Assembly (NCBI GenBank): GCA_021397835.1
Contig: JAJFZO010000229.1
Coordinates: 6,764,501-6,828,500 of the forward strand
Length of the DNA: 64,000 bases
Direction of reading: 5' to 3'
From: Moringa oleifera
Lineage: Eukaryota > Streptophyta > Magnoliopsida > Brassicales > Moringaceae
Below are positions 35,983 through 48,527 of the stretch, one piece after another; the stretch's first letter is position 1; every line of letters starts with the position of its first letter. The position numbers were made by a program, and so were the translations under genes. The notes under the pieces are model-generated. The model searched no databases. It saw only the letters and a program-made list of their open reading frames with translations, and was not told the DNA's origin.

Positions 35983-38900
35983 GCCCCTCAACTTATTGCG
36001 CAGCGAGCGAACCTTGGGAGCCGTGTTACGTAGACCCTTGCCATAGATGGCATGCCTCGGAAGCCCCCAACAGGCATGACATGGGCCAAGTGTCCAGCAC
36101 GCGGCAGCGGTGGCCGTGCCAGCTAGGCCAGTGGCGCCCATTGCGAGCCAGCCCCCTCATCCCCGAACCTCAACATAGTGCCCAGCAAGCGGGCCAGGGG
36201 AGCCACTCCGCACTGACCCTGGGCATGGCAGGCATGCCTCGGCAGCCCCCAACAGGCACGACATGGAATGCTTGCCCAGTGTGCGGCAGCGGTGGGTGCA
36301 CCAGCCAGGCCGCGAGCGCCCATCCCTAGCCACCCACTCAACATTGTGCCCAGCAAACGAGCCATGGGAGTCACGTCGCACGGACCCTGGGCACGAGAGG
36401 CATGCCTCGATAGCCCTAAGGAGACACGGTATGGGCCACATGCCCAACGTGCGATAGCGGTGGGCGTGCCAACCAGGCCACAGGTGCCCATCGCGAGCGA
36501 GCCACTCAACGTAATGCGCAGTGTACGAGCAAGGGGAGCCGCGTCGCACGGACCCTGGGTACGGGAGGAATGCCTCAGCATTCCCCAGCAGGCATGGCAT
36601 GAGTTGCTTGCTCAACGTGCGGCTGTGGTGGGGGCGCCAGCTAGGCCACTGGCGCCTATCCAGAGCAAGCCCCCTCGTCCCTGTCCCTCGAGGTAGTGCG
36701 AAACGAGCGAGCCAGGGAGCCGTATCACACACGGACCCTGGGCACGAGAGGCATGCCTTGGCAGCCCCAATAGCCACAACATGGGCTCCTTGCCTAGTGC
36801 GCCGCAGTGGTGGGCGAACCAGCCAAGCCACAGGTGCCCATCACGAGCTTGCCCCTCGACATATTGCCTAGTGAGTGAGCCAAGGGGGCCCCATCGCACG
36901 GACCCTGGGCACGAGTGTCATGCCTCGGCAGCCCCCCGCAGACATGGGATGGGTTGCTTGCTTAGCATACGACAGCGGTGGGCGCGACTGCCAGGCCACG
37001 AGCGTTCATCGCGAGCGAGCCCCTCGACATTAGTACGTAGCGAGCGAGCCATGGGAGCCGTGTTGCATGGATGCTGGGCACAGGAGGCACGCCTCGGTAG
37101 CCCCAAGCAGACACGGCTTGGGCTGCTTGCCCAGCATGCGTTAGCGGTAGGCGCGCCAGCCAGGCCACTAGCTCCAGCCATGGGAGCCATGTTGCATGGA
37201 CGATGGGCACGAGATGCACGCCTTGGCCACTGCCAACAAAGGCCGCAAGCCTAGTCTGTGGTAGCAGTGGGCGCGCCAGCCAGGCCACGATCGCCCATCG
37301 CGGGCCAGCCCCTAGACAAAGTGCCTAGCAAGGGAGTTAGGGGAGCCGCATCACATGGGCCCTGAGCATGGGGGGCACGCCTCGGCAGCCCCCAGAAGGC
37401 ATGGCCGGGGCTACTTGCCCATCATGTGGCAGCGGTGGGCACACCAGCCAGGCCATAGGCACCCATCACGAGCCAGCCCCATCGTCCCGGTCCCTAGGCA
37501 TGTCGCGACAGCCCCTAGTAGGCACAGTATAGGCTGCTTGCACAGCATGCGACAGCGGTAGGTGCGCCAGCAAGCCCATGGGCACGCGTCATGAGCCAAC
37601 CCCTCAAGATAGTGTCCAACGAGCGAGCCTGGGGAGCCGCGTCGCACGGACCATGGGCACAAGGGGAATGCCTCGGTAGCCCCCAGCAGGCATGGCTTGG
37701 GCTGCCTGCACCGCATGCGGCAGCTGTGGGCGAGCCAGCCAGGCCACGGGCGCCCATCACGAGCCGGCCCCTCGACATAGTGCCCAGAGTGCCAGCCAGT
37801 GGAGATGCCTGGCACGGACCTCGGGCACAAGAGGCATGCCTCGGCAGCCCCCAGTAGGGATGGCATGGGCATCTCTCCCAGCAAGTGACAACAGTGGCCG
37901 CACCAGCCAAGCCATGGGTGCCCATCACGAGCCAGCCCCTTGGCATAGTGCCCAGCATGCAGGCCAGGGGAGTTGCGTTGCAAGGACCCTGGGCATGGGC
38001 TGCCCCCAACCTACACTGCATGGGCCAAATGCCCAACGTGTGACAGCAATGGGCATGCCAGCCAGGCCAGTGGCACCCAACGCGAAACAGCTTGCTCGTC
38101 CCTCGCCCAACGAGCGAACCAGTGGACCTGCGTCGCACGGATCCTAGGCATCGAAGTCACGCCTCAGCAGCCCTCAGCAGGCATGGCATGGGCTGCTTGC
38201 CAAGCCAGACCATGGGCGCCCATCACAAGCCAACCCCCTAGTCCCTGTCCCTCGACGTAGTGCCCAACTAGCAAGCTAGGGGAGCTGCGTCGCACAGACC
38301 CTAGGCACAGGGGGCACGCCTTGGTGGCCCTCAGCAGGCATGGCTTGGGTCGCTTGCACAGCATGTGGCAGATGTGGCCGCGTCAGCCAAGCCACGGGCG
38401 CCCATCGCTAGCCAGCCCCTCGTGCCTGCCCTTCTACCTACTGCCCAGCGAGCGAGCCAGGGGAGCTATGTCACACGAACCCTGGGCACAAAGGCATGCC
38501 TCGGCAACCCCCTGCAGACACGGCATGGGCTTCTTGCCCAGCGTGCGGCAGCGGTAGGTGCACCAACGAGGCCACGGGCGCCCATCACGAGCCAGCTCCT
38601 CAACATAATGAGCAGCGTGCGAGCTAAGGGAGACGGATCACATGGACCCTCAGCACGGGAGGCATGCCTCGACAGCCCCCAGTAGGCACGGTATGGGTTG
38701 CTTTCCTAGTTGCGGCAGCGGTAGGCGCGCCAGCCAGGCCACAGGTGCCTATCATGAGCTAGCCCCTCGATATAGTGCCCAGTGTGTGAGCCAAGGGAGC
38801 CACGTGGCATGGACCCTGGGCAAGGGAGACATGCCTTGGCAGCCCCCAGCAGGCACCGCATGGGCTGCTTGCCTAGCGTGCGACAGCAATGGTTACGCCA

Positions 38901-41900
38901 GGCAGGCCACTAGCGCTCATCACGGGCCAGCCCCCCGACATTGTGCCCACCGAGAGAGCCAGGGAAGCTGCAATGCAAGGGCTCTGGGCACGGGAGGCAT
39001 GCCTTGGCTGCCCTCAGCTGGCATGGCATGCTCACCTATCCTAGTGTGCGGCAGCTGTTGGCACGCCCCCCAAGCCACAGGCGCCCATCGCGAGCCGGCC
39101 CCCTTGTCATGGCCTGTCCACTTAGTGCCTTGCGAGCGAGGCCGGTGAGCCACGTCGCACAGACCCTGGGTACGAGAGGCACACATCGACAGCCCGTAGC
39201 TGGCACGGCATAGGCTAAGTGCCCAGTGAGCTACAGCGGTGGGCGCGTTAGCTAGGCCGTGGGCGCCCATCGCAAGCCAGCCCCTTGACATAATGCACAA
39301 CAAGCGAGCTAGAGGAGCTGTGTCGCATGGACTCTGGGCACGGGAGGCTCGCCTTAGAAGACCCCAGCAGGTACGGCATGGGATGCTTACCCAGCGTGCC
39401 ACAGTTTTGGCTGTGCCAGCGAGGCCACGGTCGCCCATCGCGAGCAAACCAGGGGAGCCACGTCGCATAAACACTGGGCATGGGAGGCATGCCTCGGCAG
39501 CCCCCAGCAGGCATGGCATGGGTTGCGTGCCCAGCATGCAGCAGCGGTGGGCAAGCCAACCAGGCCACGGGCGCCCATCGCTAGCCAGCCCCTTCGTCCT
39601 TGCCCCTCAACATAGTGCGCGACAACGAGCAATGGGAGCCGCGTCGCATGGACCCTGGCCACGGGACGCACGCCTTGGCAGCCCCCAGCAGACACGGCAT
39701 GGCCGGCTTGTCTAGCGTGTGGTAGTAGTAGGCGCGCCAGCTAGGCCAGTGGTGCCCATCATGCACCTGTCACCTCGTCCCTACCCCTCGACATAGTGCC
39801 AAGTGAGCGAGCTAGGGGAGCCGCGTCGCACGGGCCCTGGGCACGGGAGGTATTATTCGGCAGCCTCTAGTAGGCACGGCATGGGCCAAGTACCTAGCAT
39901 GCAGCTGCAGTGGGTGCAGCAACTAGGCCAGTGGCGCCCATCGCGAGCCAGCCCCTCGTCCCTGACCCTAGACGTAGTGCCCAGCAAGCGAGCCAGTGGA
40001 GCCGAGTCTCACAAACCCTAGGCACAGGGGCCATGCCTAGGCTGCCCCTAGCAGGCACGGCATAGGCTGCTTGCCCAGTATGCGACAGCTATTGGCGTGC
40101 CTGCCAAGCCATGGGCGCCCATCGTGAGCCATCCCCCTCATCCCTATCCCTCGACATTATGCCCAACGAGCGAGCTAGGGTAGTCGCATCGCTCAGACCC
40201 TAGGAACGGGGGTCATGCCTCAGCAGCCCCCAAGCGTAGAGCCATGGGCTGCTTACCCAACGTGCGGCAGCGGTGGGCGCTCCAGCTAGGCCAAAGGTGC
40301 CCATCGCGAGCCAGCCCCCTCGTCCTTGTCCCTGGGCACGGGAGGCATGTCATGATAGCTCCAGCAGCCACAGCATGGGCACCTTGCCCAGCGTGGGCTA
40401 GCTGTGGGCATGCCAGCCAGGCCCCTGGTGCCTATCACGAGCTAGCTACTCGACATAGTGCCTAGAGAGTGGGCCAAGGGAGCCCCATCACACAGACCCT
40501 GGGCACGAGTGGTAGGCCTCGGCAACCCCCAACAGGCACGGCATGGGCAGCTTGCCCAGTGTGCTACAGCGGTGGGCACGCCAGCCAGGCCACGGGTGCC
40601 CATCGATAGCTAGCCCCCTCGTCCCTGCCCCTTGGCATAGTGCGCTACAAGCGAGACATGGGTGCCACATCACACGGACCCAGGGCACGGGAGGCACACC
40701 TTGGTTGCCCCCAGCAGACACGGCATGAGCTACTTGCCCTCCTTGCGGCAATGGTGGGGACACCAACCATGCCAGTGGCGCGCATCGTGAGCCTGCCTTC
40801 TTGTCCTTGTCCCTCGACATAGTGCCTAGCAAGCTAGCGAGGGGAGTCGCGTCCCTCGGACCATGGGAATGGGGGGCATGCCTCTGCAGCCCCCAGGTAG
40901 AATGCCATGGGCTGCTTGCCCAACGTGTGGTAGCAGTGGGCACGTCGACCAAGCCACGGGCACCCATTGCGATCCAGCCCCTTCTTCCTTATCCCTCGAC
41001 GTAATGTCGAACGAGCAAGCTAGGGGAGTTACGTCAATGGACCTGGGCATGGGAGGCATGCTTAGGCTACCTCTAGCAGGCATGGCAGCTATCCTAGCGT
41101 GCGGCAGCTGTTGGCGCGCCAGCCAGGCCACTGGCTCCCATCGTGAGCCAGCCCCCTAATCACGGCCCGTCCACTCACTGCCCAGCGAGTCAGCCAGGGG
41201 AGCCGCATCGCACGGACCCTGGGTACAGGAGCCACACGTCGACAACCCCTAGCTAGCATGGCATAGGCAAAGTGCCCAGCGAGTGGCAGCGATGGGCGCA
41301 TTAGCCAGGCCACGGGCGCCCATCGCGAGCCAGCCCCTTGACATAATGCCTAGTGATCGAGCCAGAAGAGCCGTGTCACATGGACTCTAGGCACGGGGGG
41401 CTCGCCCTGACAGGGGCTGCTTGTCCAAAGTGCCACAACTTTGGCCGCGCCACCGAGGCCACAATCGCCCATCGCGAGCCAACCCCTCGACATAGTGCCC
41501 AGCTAGCAAGCGAGGGGAGCCGCGTCGAACAGACACTGGGCATGGGAGGCACGCCTTGGCAGCCCCCACCAGGCACGCCATGGGTTACGTGCCCAGCATG
41601 CAACAGCGGTGGGCGCGCCAGCCAGGCCATGGGCGCCCATCGATGGCCAGCCCCTTCGTCTCTACCCCTCGGCGTAATAGATGACAAACGAGCCATGGGA
41701 GCCGCGTCGCATGGACGCTGGCCATGGGAGGCATGCCTTGGTAGTAACCATCAGACACGGCATGGGCAGTCGGCATAGCTTGCGGTAGCAGTGGGCGCAC
41801 CAGCCAGGCCAGTGGCACCCATCACGTGCCTGCCCCCTCGACATAGTGCCAAGTGAGCGAGCCAGGGGAGCCACATTGCACGGACGCTGGGCACGGGAGG

Positions 41901-44675
41901 TATGCCTTGGCAGCCCCCAGCAGGCACGACATGGACCAAGTGCCCAGCATGCCGCTGCAGTGGGTGCAACAGCCAGGCTAGTGGCGCCCATCGCAAGCCA
42001 GCCCTTTCATCCCTGACCCTTGACGTAGTACCCAACGAGCAACCCGGGGAGCCGAGTTGCACAAACCCTTGGCACAGGGGCCATGCCTAGGCTGCCGCTA
42101 GAAAGCACGGCATGGGCTGCTTGCCCAGTGTGCGGCAGCTGTGGGCACGCCAGCCAGGCCACGGGAGCCAATCGCGAGCTAGCCTCCTCATGCCTACCCC
42201 TCTACCTACTGCCCAGTGAGTGAGCCAGGCATGGCTTGGGCCAAGTGCCCAACACGGAGCTGCATAGGGCGCGCCTGCCAGGCCAGTGGTGCCCATCGCG
42301 AGCCAGCCCCCTTATCCCTGAACCTCGACATAGTTTCCAGCAAAAGAGCCAGGGGAGCTGCGTCGCACGGACCCTAGGTACGGGAGGCATGCCTCAGTAG
42401 CCCCCAGCTGGCATGGAATGGGCAAGTGCCCAGCGTGCAGCATCAGTGGGTGCGCCAGCCAGGCCAGTTGCGCCCATCGCCAGCCAGCCCCCTCGTCATC
42501 GAACCTCGACATAGTACCCAACAAGCAAGCCAGGGGAGCTGCATCGCACAGACCTTGGGCACGGGAGGTATGGCTCGGCAGCCACCAATAGGCATGGCAG
42601 GGCCTGCTTGTAGAGCATGTGGCAGCGGTGTGCGTGCCGGCAAAGCCACGAGCGCCCATCGTGAGCAAACTCCTCGTCCCTGCCCCTCAACTTACTACCT
42701 AGTGAGCGAGCTAGGGGAGCCTTGTTGCACAGACCCTGGGTACGAGAGCCATGCCATGGCAGCCCCCAGCAGGCACAGCATGAACTGCGTGCCTAGCGAG
42801 CGACAATGGTGGGCATGCCAACCAGGCCACGGGCGCCCATTGCGAGCTAAGCCCCTCGTCCCTGCGCCTCAACGTAGTGCCAAACGAGTGAGCTAGGGGA
42901 GCTGCGTCGCACGGACCCTGGGCATGGGAGGAATGCCTTGGCAGCCCCCAGCAGGCATGGCATAGGCTGCTTGCCCTGCAGCAAGTGGCTGCTGTGGCCA
43001 CGCCAGCCAGGCCACGGGTACCTACCACAAGCCAGCCCCTCGACGGAGTGCCCGGCGAGTGAGCCAGGGGAGCTGCGTTGCATGGACCCTGGGTACGGGA
43101 GGCATGCCTCTGCAGTCCCCCAGCAGGCATAGTATAGGCTGCTTGCCCAGCGAGAGACAGCGGTGAGCGCGCTAGCCGGGCCACTGGCGCCTATTATGAG
43201 CCAACCCTTCGACACAGTGCCTAGTGGGCGTGCCAGGGAGCCAAGCCGCACAGACCCTAGACACAGGAGGCATGCCTCGGCAGCCCCAAGCTGGCACGGC
43301 TTAAGCTGCTTGCCTAGCTTGCAATAGTGGTGTGCGCACCAGCCAGGCCATGGTCGCCCATTGCGAGGCAGCCCCCTCGTCCCTGGCGCTCGACATAGTG
43401 CCCTGCGAGCGAACCAGGAGAGCCAAGCTGCATGAATCCTCGGCACATGAGGCATGCCTCGGCAGCCCCTAGCAGGCACGGCATGGGCAGCTTGCCCAAT
43501 GTGCGGCAGTTGCGGGCACGCCAGCCAGGACACGGGTGCCCATCGTCAGCCTGCCCCCTCGTGCCTGCCCCTCCACCTATTGCGCAGTGAGCGAGCCAAG
43601 GGAGCCATGTCGCACGGACCTGGGCATGTAGGGCATGCCTTAGAAGCCCCAAGCAGGCATGGCTTGGGCCAAGTGCCCAACACGCAGCTGCGTAGGGCGT
43701 GCATGCCTAGCCAATGGCGCCCATTGCGAGCCAGCCCCCTCATCCCTGAACCTCGACATAGTGCCCAACAAGAGAGTTAGGGGAGCCGCGTCGCACAGAC
43801 CCTAGGTACGAGAGGCATGCCTCGGTAGCCCCCTGCTGGCATGGAATGGGCAGGTGCCTAGCGTGCGGCAGCGGTGGGTGCGCTAGCTAGGCTAGCGGTG
43901 CCCATCGCCAGCCAACCCCCTTGTCCCAGAACCTCGACATAGTACCCATCGGGCGAGCCAAGGGAGCTACGTCGCACAGACCCTGGGCACAAGAGGCATG
44001 CCTCGACAGCCACCAGCAGGCACGGCAGGGGCTACTTGCCAAGCATGCGGCAGCGGTGTGCGTGCCGACAAAGCCATGGGCGCCCATCGTGAGCAAGCTC
44101 CTCGTCCCTGCCCCTCAACTTACTGCCTAGTGAGCAAGCCAGAGGAGCCGCATTGCACGAACCCTGGGCACGGGAGCCATGCCACGATAGCCCCCAGTAG
44201 GCACTGCATGGACTACTTGCCGAGTGAGCGGCAATGGTGGGCGCGCCAACTAGGCCACGGGCACCCATTGCGAGCTATCCCCCTCGTCCCTGCCCCTCGA
44301 CATAGTGCCAAGCGAGTGAGCCAGGGGAGTTGCGTCGTACGGACCCTGGGCATGGAAGGCATGCCTTGGCAGCCCCCAGCAGGCACGGCATGGGCTACTT
44401 GCCCAACAAGCGATAGCGGTGGCCGCACTACCCAAGCCACCAGTGCCTATCACGAGCTAGCCCCTCGACGGAGTGCTCAGCGAGCAAGCCAGGGGAGCTG
44501 CGTTGCATGCCTCGGCAGCCCCCACCAGGCACGACATGGGCTGTTTGCCTATCGAGCGACAGTGGTGGGCACACAAGCTAGGCCACGGGCACCCATTATG
44601 AGCCAGCCCCTCGACATAGTGCCCAGTGGGCTTGCCAGGGAGCCAAGCAGCACAGACCCTAGGCACAGGAAGCAT
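35983..44675 (+). repeat. 8,693 bp segmental tandem repeat, copy 3
   Basis: The third block. Unlike copies 1 and 2 it does not end in a repeat junction: after GGAAGCATG at 44,676 it continues with the ordinary monomer CCTCGGCAGCCACAAGC. This shows the original right-hand context from which the junction was made. Confidence 0.95.
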
Positions 44676-46439
44676 GCCTCGGCAGCCACAAGCTGGCACG
44701 GCTTGGGCTGCTTGCCGAGCTTGCGACAGTGGTGCGCGCGCCAGCCAGGCCATGGTCGCCCATTGCGAGGCAGCCCCCTCGTCCCTGCCCCTCGACATAG
44801 TGCCCAGCGAGCGAACCAGGGGAGCCGCGTTGCACGGATCCTTGGCATAGGATGCATGCCTCGGCAGCCCCCAACAGGCACGGCATGGGTAACTTGCCAG
44901 GCATGCCGCAGTGATGGGCGCGCCAACCAGGCCACGGGTGCCTATCACGAGCCAGCCCCTCGACATAGTGCCCAGCGAGCGAGCCTGGGGAGCTGCATCG
45001 CACGGACCCTGTTCATGGGAGGCACGCCTAGGAAGCCTACAGCAGTCATGGCATGGGCTGCTTGCCCAGCGTGGGGAGTGGTGGGCCCGCCAGGCAGGCC
45101 ACAGGTGCCTATCTCGAGCCAGCCCCGTCGTCCTTACCCCTTATCATAGTGCCTAACAAGCGAACTAGTGGAGCTGCATTGCATAGATCTTGGGCATGGG
45201 AGGCATGCCTCGGGAGCCCCTTGGAGGCATTACATGGGCTGCTTGCCCAGCAAGACCACGGGTGCCTATCACGAGCCAGCCCTCTCGTCCCTGTCCTTCG
45301 ATGTAGTGCCCAGTGAACGAGCCAGAGGAGCCGTGTTGTACTGACCCTTGGCACAAGGGGCAGGCCTTGGCAGCCCCCAGCAGGCACGGCATGGGCTACT
45401 TGCCCAGCATGCGATAGAGGTGGGTGCTTCAGCCATGCCATGGGCACCCATCACGAGCCAGTCCCTCGACATAGAGCCAGGGAAGCTGCGTTGCATGGAC
45501 CCTGTACACAGGAGGCATGCCTCGTCAGCCCCGAGCAGGCATAGCTTGGGTTGCTCGCCCATCGCGCGGCAATGGTGGGCAAGCCAGCGATGCCATAAGC
45601 GCCCATCACAACCAAGCTCCTCGACACAGTGCCCATTGAGCAAGCCAGGGGAGCCCTATCACACAGACCCTTGGCACGGAAGGCACACCTCAGCAGGCCC
45701 CAGCAGGCATGGCATAGGTAACTTGCCCAGTGTGAGGCAGCGGTGGGCGCGCCAGCCAGGCCACAGGTGCACATCACGAGCCAGCCCCTCGACATAGTGC
45801 CCAGCGAGTGAGCCAAGGAAGCAGCATCGCACAGACCCTAGGCACGGGAGGCCCGCCTTAGCAGCCCCTGCCAGACACGGCATGGGCTTCTTGCGCAGCG
45901 TGCGGTAGCGGTTGGCCCGTCAGCCAGGCCATGGGCACCCATCGCGAGCCAGCCCCCTCATCTCTACCCCTCGACATAGTGCGTAGCGACCAAGCCAGGG
46001 TAGACGCATCGCATAGACCTAGGACACGGGAGGCATGCCTCAGCAGCCCTTAGCAGGCACAGTATGGGCTGCTTGCCCAGCATGCGGCAGCGATGGGCTC
46101 GCCAGCCAGGCCATAGGTGCCCTTTTTGAGCCAGCCCCTCATCCTTGCCTCTCAACATAGTGCCCCGTGAGTGAGCTAGGGGAGCCACGTCACATAGACC
46201 CTGGGCAAAGGAGGCATGCTTGGCAGCCCCCACCAGGCACGACATGGGATGCTTGCACGGCGTGCAATAGCAGTGGGCTCGCCTACAAGGCCATAGGTGC
46301 CCATCGCGAGCCACCCCCTTCGTCCCTGCCTCTTGACATAATGCCCAACGAGCGAGCCAAGGGACCCATGTTGCACGGACCCTAGGCATGGGAAGCATGC
46401 CTCAGAAGCCCTCATCAGGCCCGGCATGGGCTACTGGCC

Positions 46440-48100
46440 TAGCATGCGGCAGCGGTGGGCGCTCCAGCCATGCCACTAGCGCCCATCACGAGCCAGCCCC
46501 TCGACATAGTGCCCAATGAGCGAGCCACGAGAGCCGCGTCGCATGGACCCTGGGCACGGGAGGCACCCCTCGGCAGCCCCCAACAGGAATGGCATGGGCT
46601 GCTTGCCCAGCGTGCTACAGCAGTGGATGGGCCAGCTCCTCGACATAGTGCCTAACGAGCGAGCCAAGGGAGCCACATCGCATAGACCCTGGGCAAGGGA
46701 GGCATGCCTCATCAGCCTGCAGCAGGCACAACATGGGCTGCTTGCCCATCGTACAGCAATGGTGGGCAAACCTGTGATGCCATAGGCGCCCATCACGACC
46801 CAACTCCTCGACATAGTGCCTAGTGAGCGAGCTAGGGAAGCGCTATCACACGGACCCTTGGCATGGGAGGCACACCTCGGCAGCCCCCAGCAGGCACGGC
46901 ATGGGCAACTTGTCCAGTGTACGATAGCGGTGGGGGCGCCAGCCAAGCCACGAGCGCCCATCATGAGCCAGCTCCTTGACATAGAGCCAGGGGAGCCGCG
47001 TTGCACGGACTCTGGGCACGGGAGGCATCCCTCGTCAGCCCCCAACAGGCACGGCATGGGCTGCTTGCCCATCGTACGACAATGATGGGCAAGCCAGCGA
47101 TGCCATAGACGCCCATCACGACCCAGCTCCTGCACATAGTGCCCAGCGAGCAAGCTAGAGGAGCCCTGTCACCCGAACCATGGGAATGGGAAGCACGCCT
47201 CGGCAGCCCTCAGCAGGCACGGCATAGGTCGCTTGCCCATCGTGCAGCAGCGGTGGGCGCGTCAGCCAAGCCGCTGGCGCCCGTCGCGAGCCAGCACCTT
47301 GACATAGTAACCAACGAGCAAGCCAAGGGAGCCGCATCACACAGACCCTGGGCACGGGAGGCACCCCTCGACAGCTCCCAACAGGAATGGCATGGGCTAC
47401 TTGCCCAGCGTGCTGCAGCGGTGGATGGGCCAGCCCCTCGACATAGTGCCCAGTGAGCGAGCCAAGGGAGCCACATCGCACAGACCCTGGGCAAGGGAGG
47501 CATGCCTCATCAGCCTGCAGCAGGCACAACATGGGCTGCTTGCCCATCGTACAGCAATGGTGGGCAAACCATTGATGCCATAGGCACCCATCACGGCCCA
47601 GCTCCTCGACATAGTGCCTAGTGAGCGAGTTAGGGAAGTGTTATCACACGGACCCTTGGCACGGGAGGCACACCTCGGCAGCCCCCAACAAACACGACAT
47701 GGGTAACTTGTCCAGTGTACGGCAGCGGTGGGCGTGCCAGCCAAGCCACGAGTGCCTATCACGAGCCAGCCCCTCAACATAGAGCTAAAGGAGCCGCGTT
47801 GCACAAACTCTGGACACGAGAGGCATCCCTCGTCAGCCCCCAGCAGGCACGGCATGGGCTGCTTGCCCATCGTACGACAATGGTGGGCAAGCCAGCGATG
47901 CCATAGATGCCCATCATGACCCAGCTCCTAGACATAGTGCCCAGCGAGCAAGCTAGGGGAGCCTTGTCACCCGAACCCTGGGAACGGGAGGCATGCCTCG
48001 GCAACCCCCAGCAAGCACGACATAGGTCGCTTGCCCATCATGCAGCAACGGTGGGTGTGTCAGCCAAGCCACTGGCGCCCGTCGCGAGCTAGCCCCTTGA
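46440..48100 (+). repeat. ~0.8 kb higher-order repeat near right end of IGS, about two copies
   Basis: An unusual monomer variant ATCAGCCTGCAGCAGGCACA with GCTTGCCCATCGTACAGCAA occurs at 46,711 and 47,509 (798 bp apart). A shortened-monomer signature, CATAGAGCCAGGGGAGCC or a variant, occurs near 46,980 and 47,777 (about 796 bp apart). A more distant relative of the short monomer is near 45,470. Boundaries are approximate. Confidence 0.75.
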
Positions 48101-48388
48101 CATAGTAACCAGCAAGCAAGCCAGGGGAGCCGTATCACACGAACCCTGGGCACGGGAGGCACTGCTCGGTAGCCACAGTGGCCACGACATGGGCTTCTTG
48201 CCCAGTGTGCGACAGTGGTGGTCGGGCTAGCCAGGCCATGGGCGCCCATCACAAGCCAGGCCCTCGTCATAGTGCCCACCAAACGAGCCAGGGGAGCCGC
48301 ATCGCATAAACCCTAAGCACGAGAGGCATGCCTTTATAGCCCCCAGTAGATATTGCATGGGCTGCTTGCCCAGTGTACGATAGCGGTG

Positions 48389-48454
48389 GCTAGGTGGACG
48401 CGTTTAGCGCCATCACACTAGGGTTGCGCTGATCCCGTAATAGACAGTGTGACA
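48389..48454 (+). mobile_element. 5' LTR remnant fused to IGS subrepeats
   Basis: Sixty-six bases matching the LTR 3' end (GTTGCGCTGATCCCGTAATA then GACAGTGTGACA). The IGS monomer stops at TAGCGGTGG and the LTR begins at about CTAGGTGGACGCG. The promoter-bearing part of the LTR, the 18S 5' end, the ETS and the Pol I start are all missing at this join. Confidence 0.88.
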
Positions 48455-48457
48455 GTT

Positions 48458-48469
48458 TGGTATTAGAGC
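48458..48469 (+). other. primer binding site, initiator tRNA-Met type (unit 2 element)
   Basis: TGGTATTAGAGC follows the LTR end after three bases. It is one transition away from TGGTATCAGAGC, the complement of the 3' end of plant initiator tRNA-Met, which the complete element carries. Confidence 0.85.
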
Positions 48470-48527
48470 GCGGTTTCGATCACCACTTTCTTAATCTAAT
48501 GGTTGATTTTATTGCTGCCAAGGCTCT

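Larger units (their letters stand above)
10006..48388 (+). repeat. giant IGS subrepeat array (~38 kb, roughly 220 monomers of 165-185 bp)
   Basis: Almost the entire stretch is head-to-tail copies of one GC-rich monomer. Landmarks near 10,079, 10,243, 10,413, 10,583, 10,747, 10,917 and 11,083 give steps of 164-170 bp. Steps near 180-185 bp occur where an extra CCCTCGTCCCTGCCCCT segment is present. The consensus pieces are GAGGCATGCCTCGGCAGCC, GGGCTGCTTGCCCAGCGTG, GGCGCGCCAGCCAGGCCA, GGGCGCCCATCGCGAGCCAG, CTCGACATAGTGCCCAGCGA and GGGGAGCCGCGTCGCACGG. The array starts right after the 26S flank and ends in a retrotransposon fragment. Most differences between monomers look like transitions. No gene is supported; the many frames on both strands follow the repeat. 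Confidence 0.95.

Noticed and set aside
43998..45149. A 383-codon open frame in the IGS array as a protein-coding gene
   Set aside because: It lies wholly in tandem spacer repeats, overlaps frames on the other strand, has no recognisable domain, and its peptide pattern is just the translated monomer.
10006..48388. CRISPR-like repeat array
   Set aside because: The repeating unit is a contiguous 165-185 bp monomer with graded divergence and no constant repeat with unique spacers. The setting is plant rDNA.
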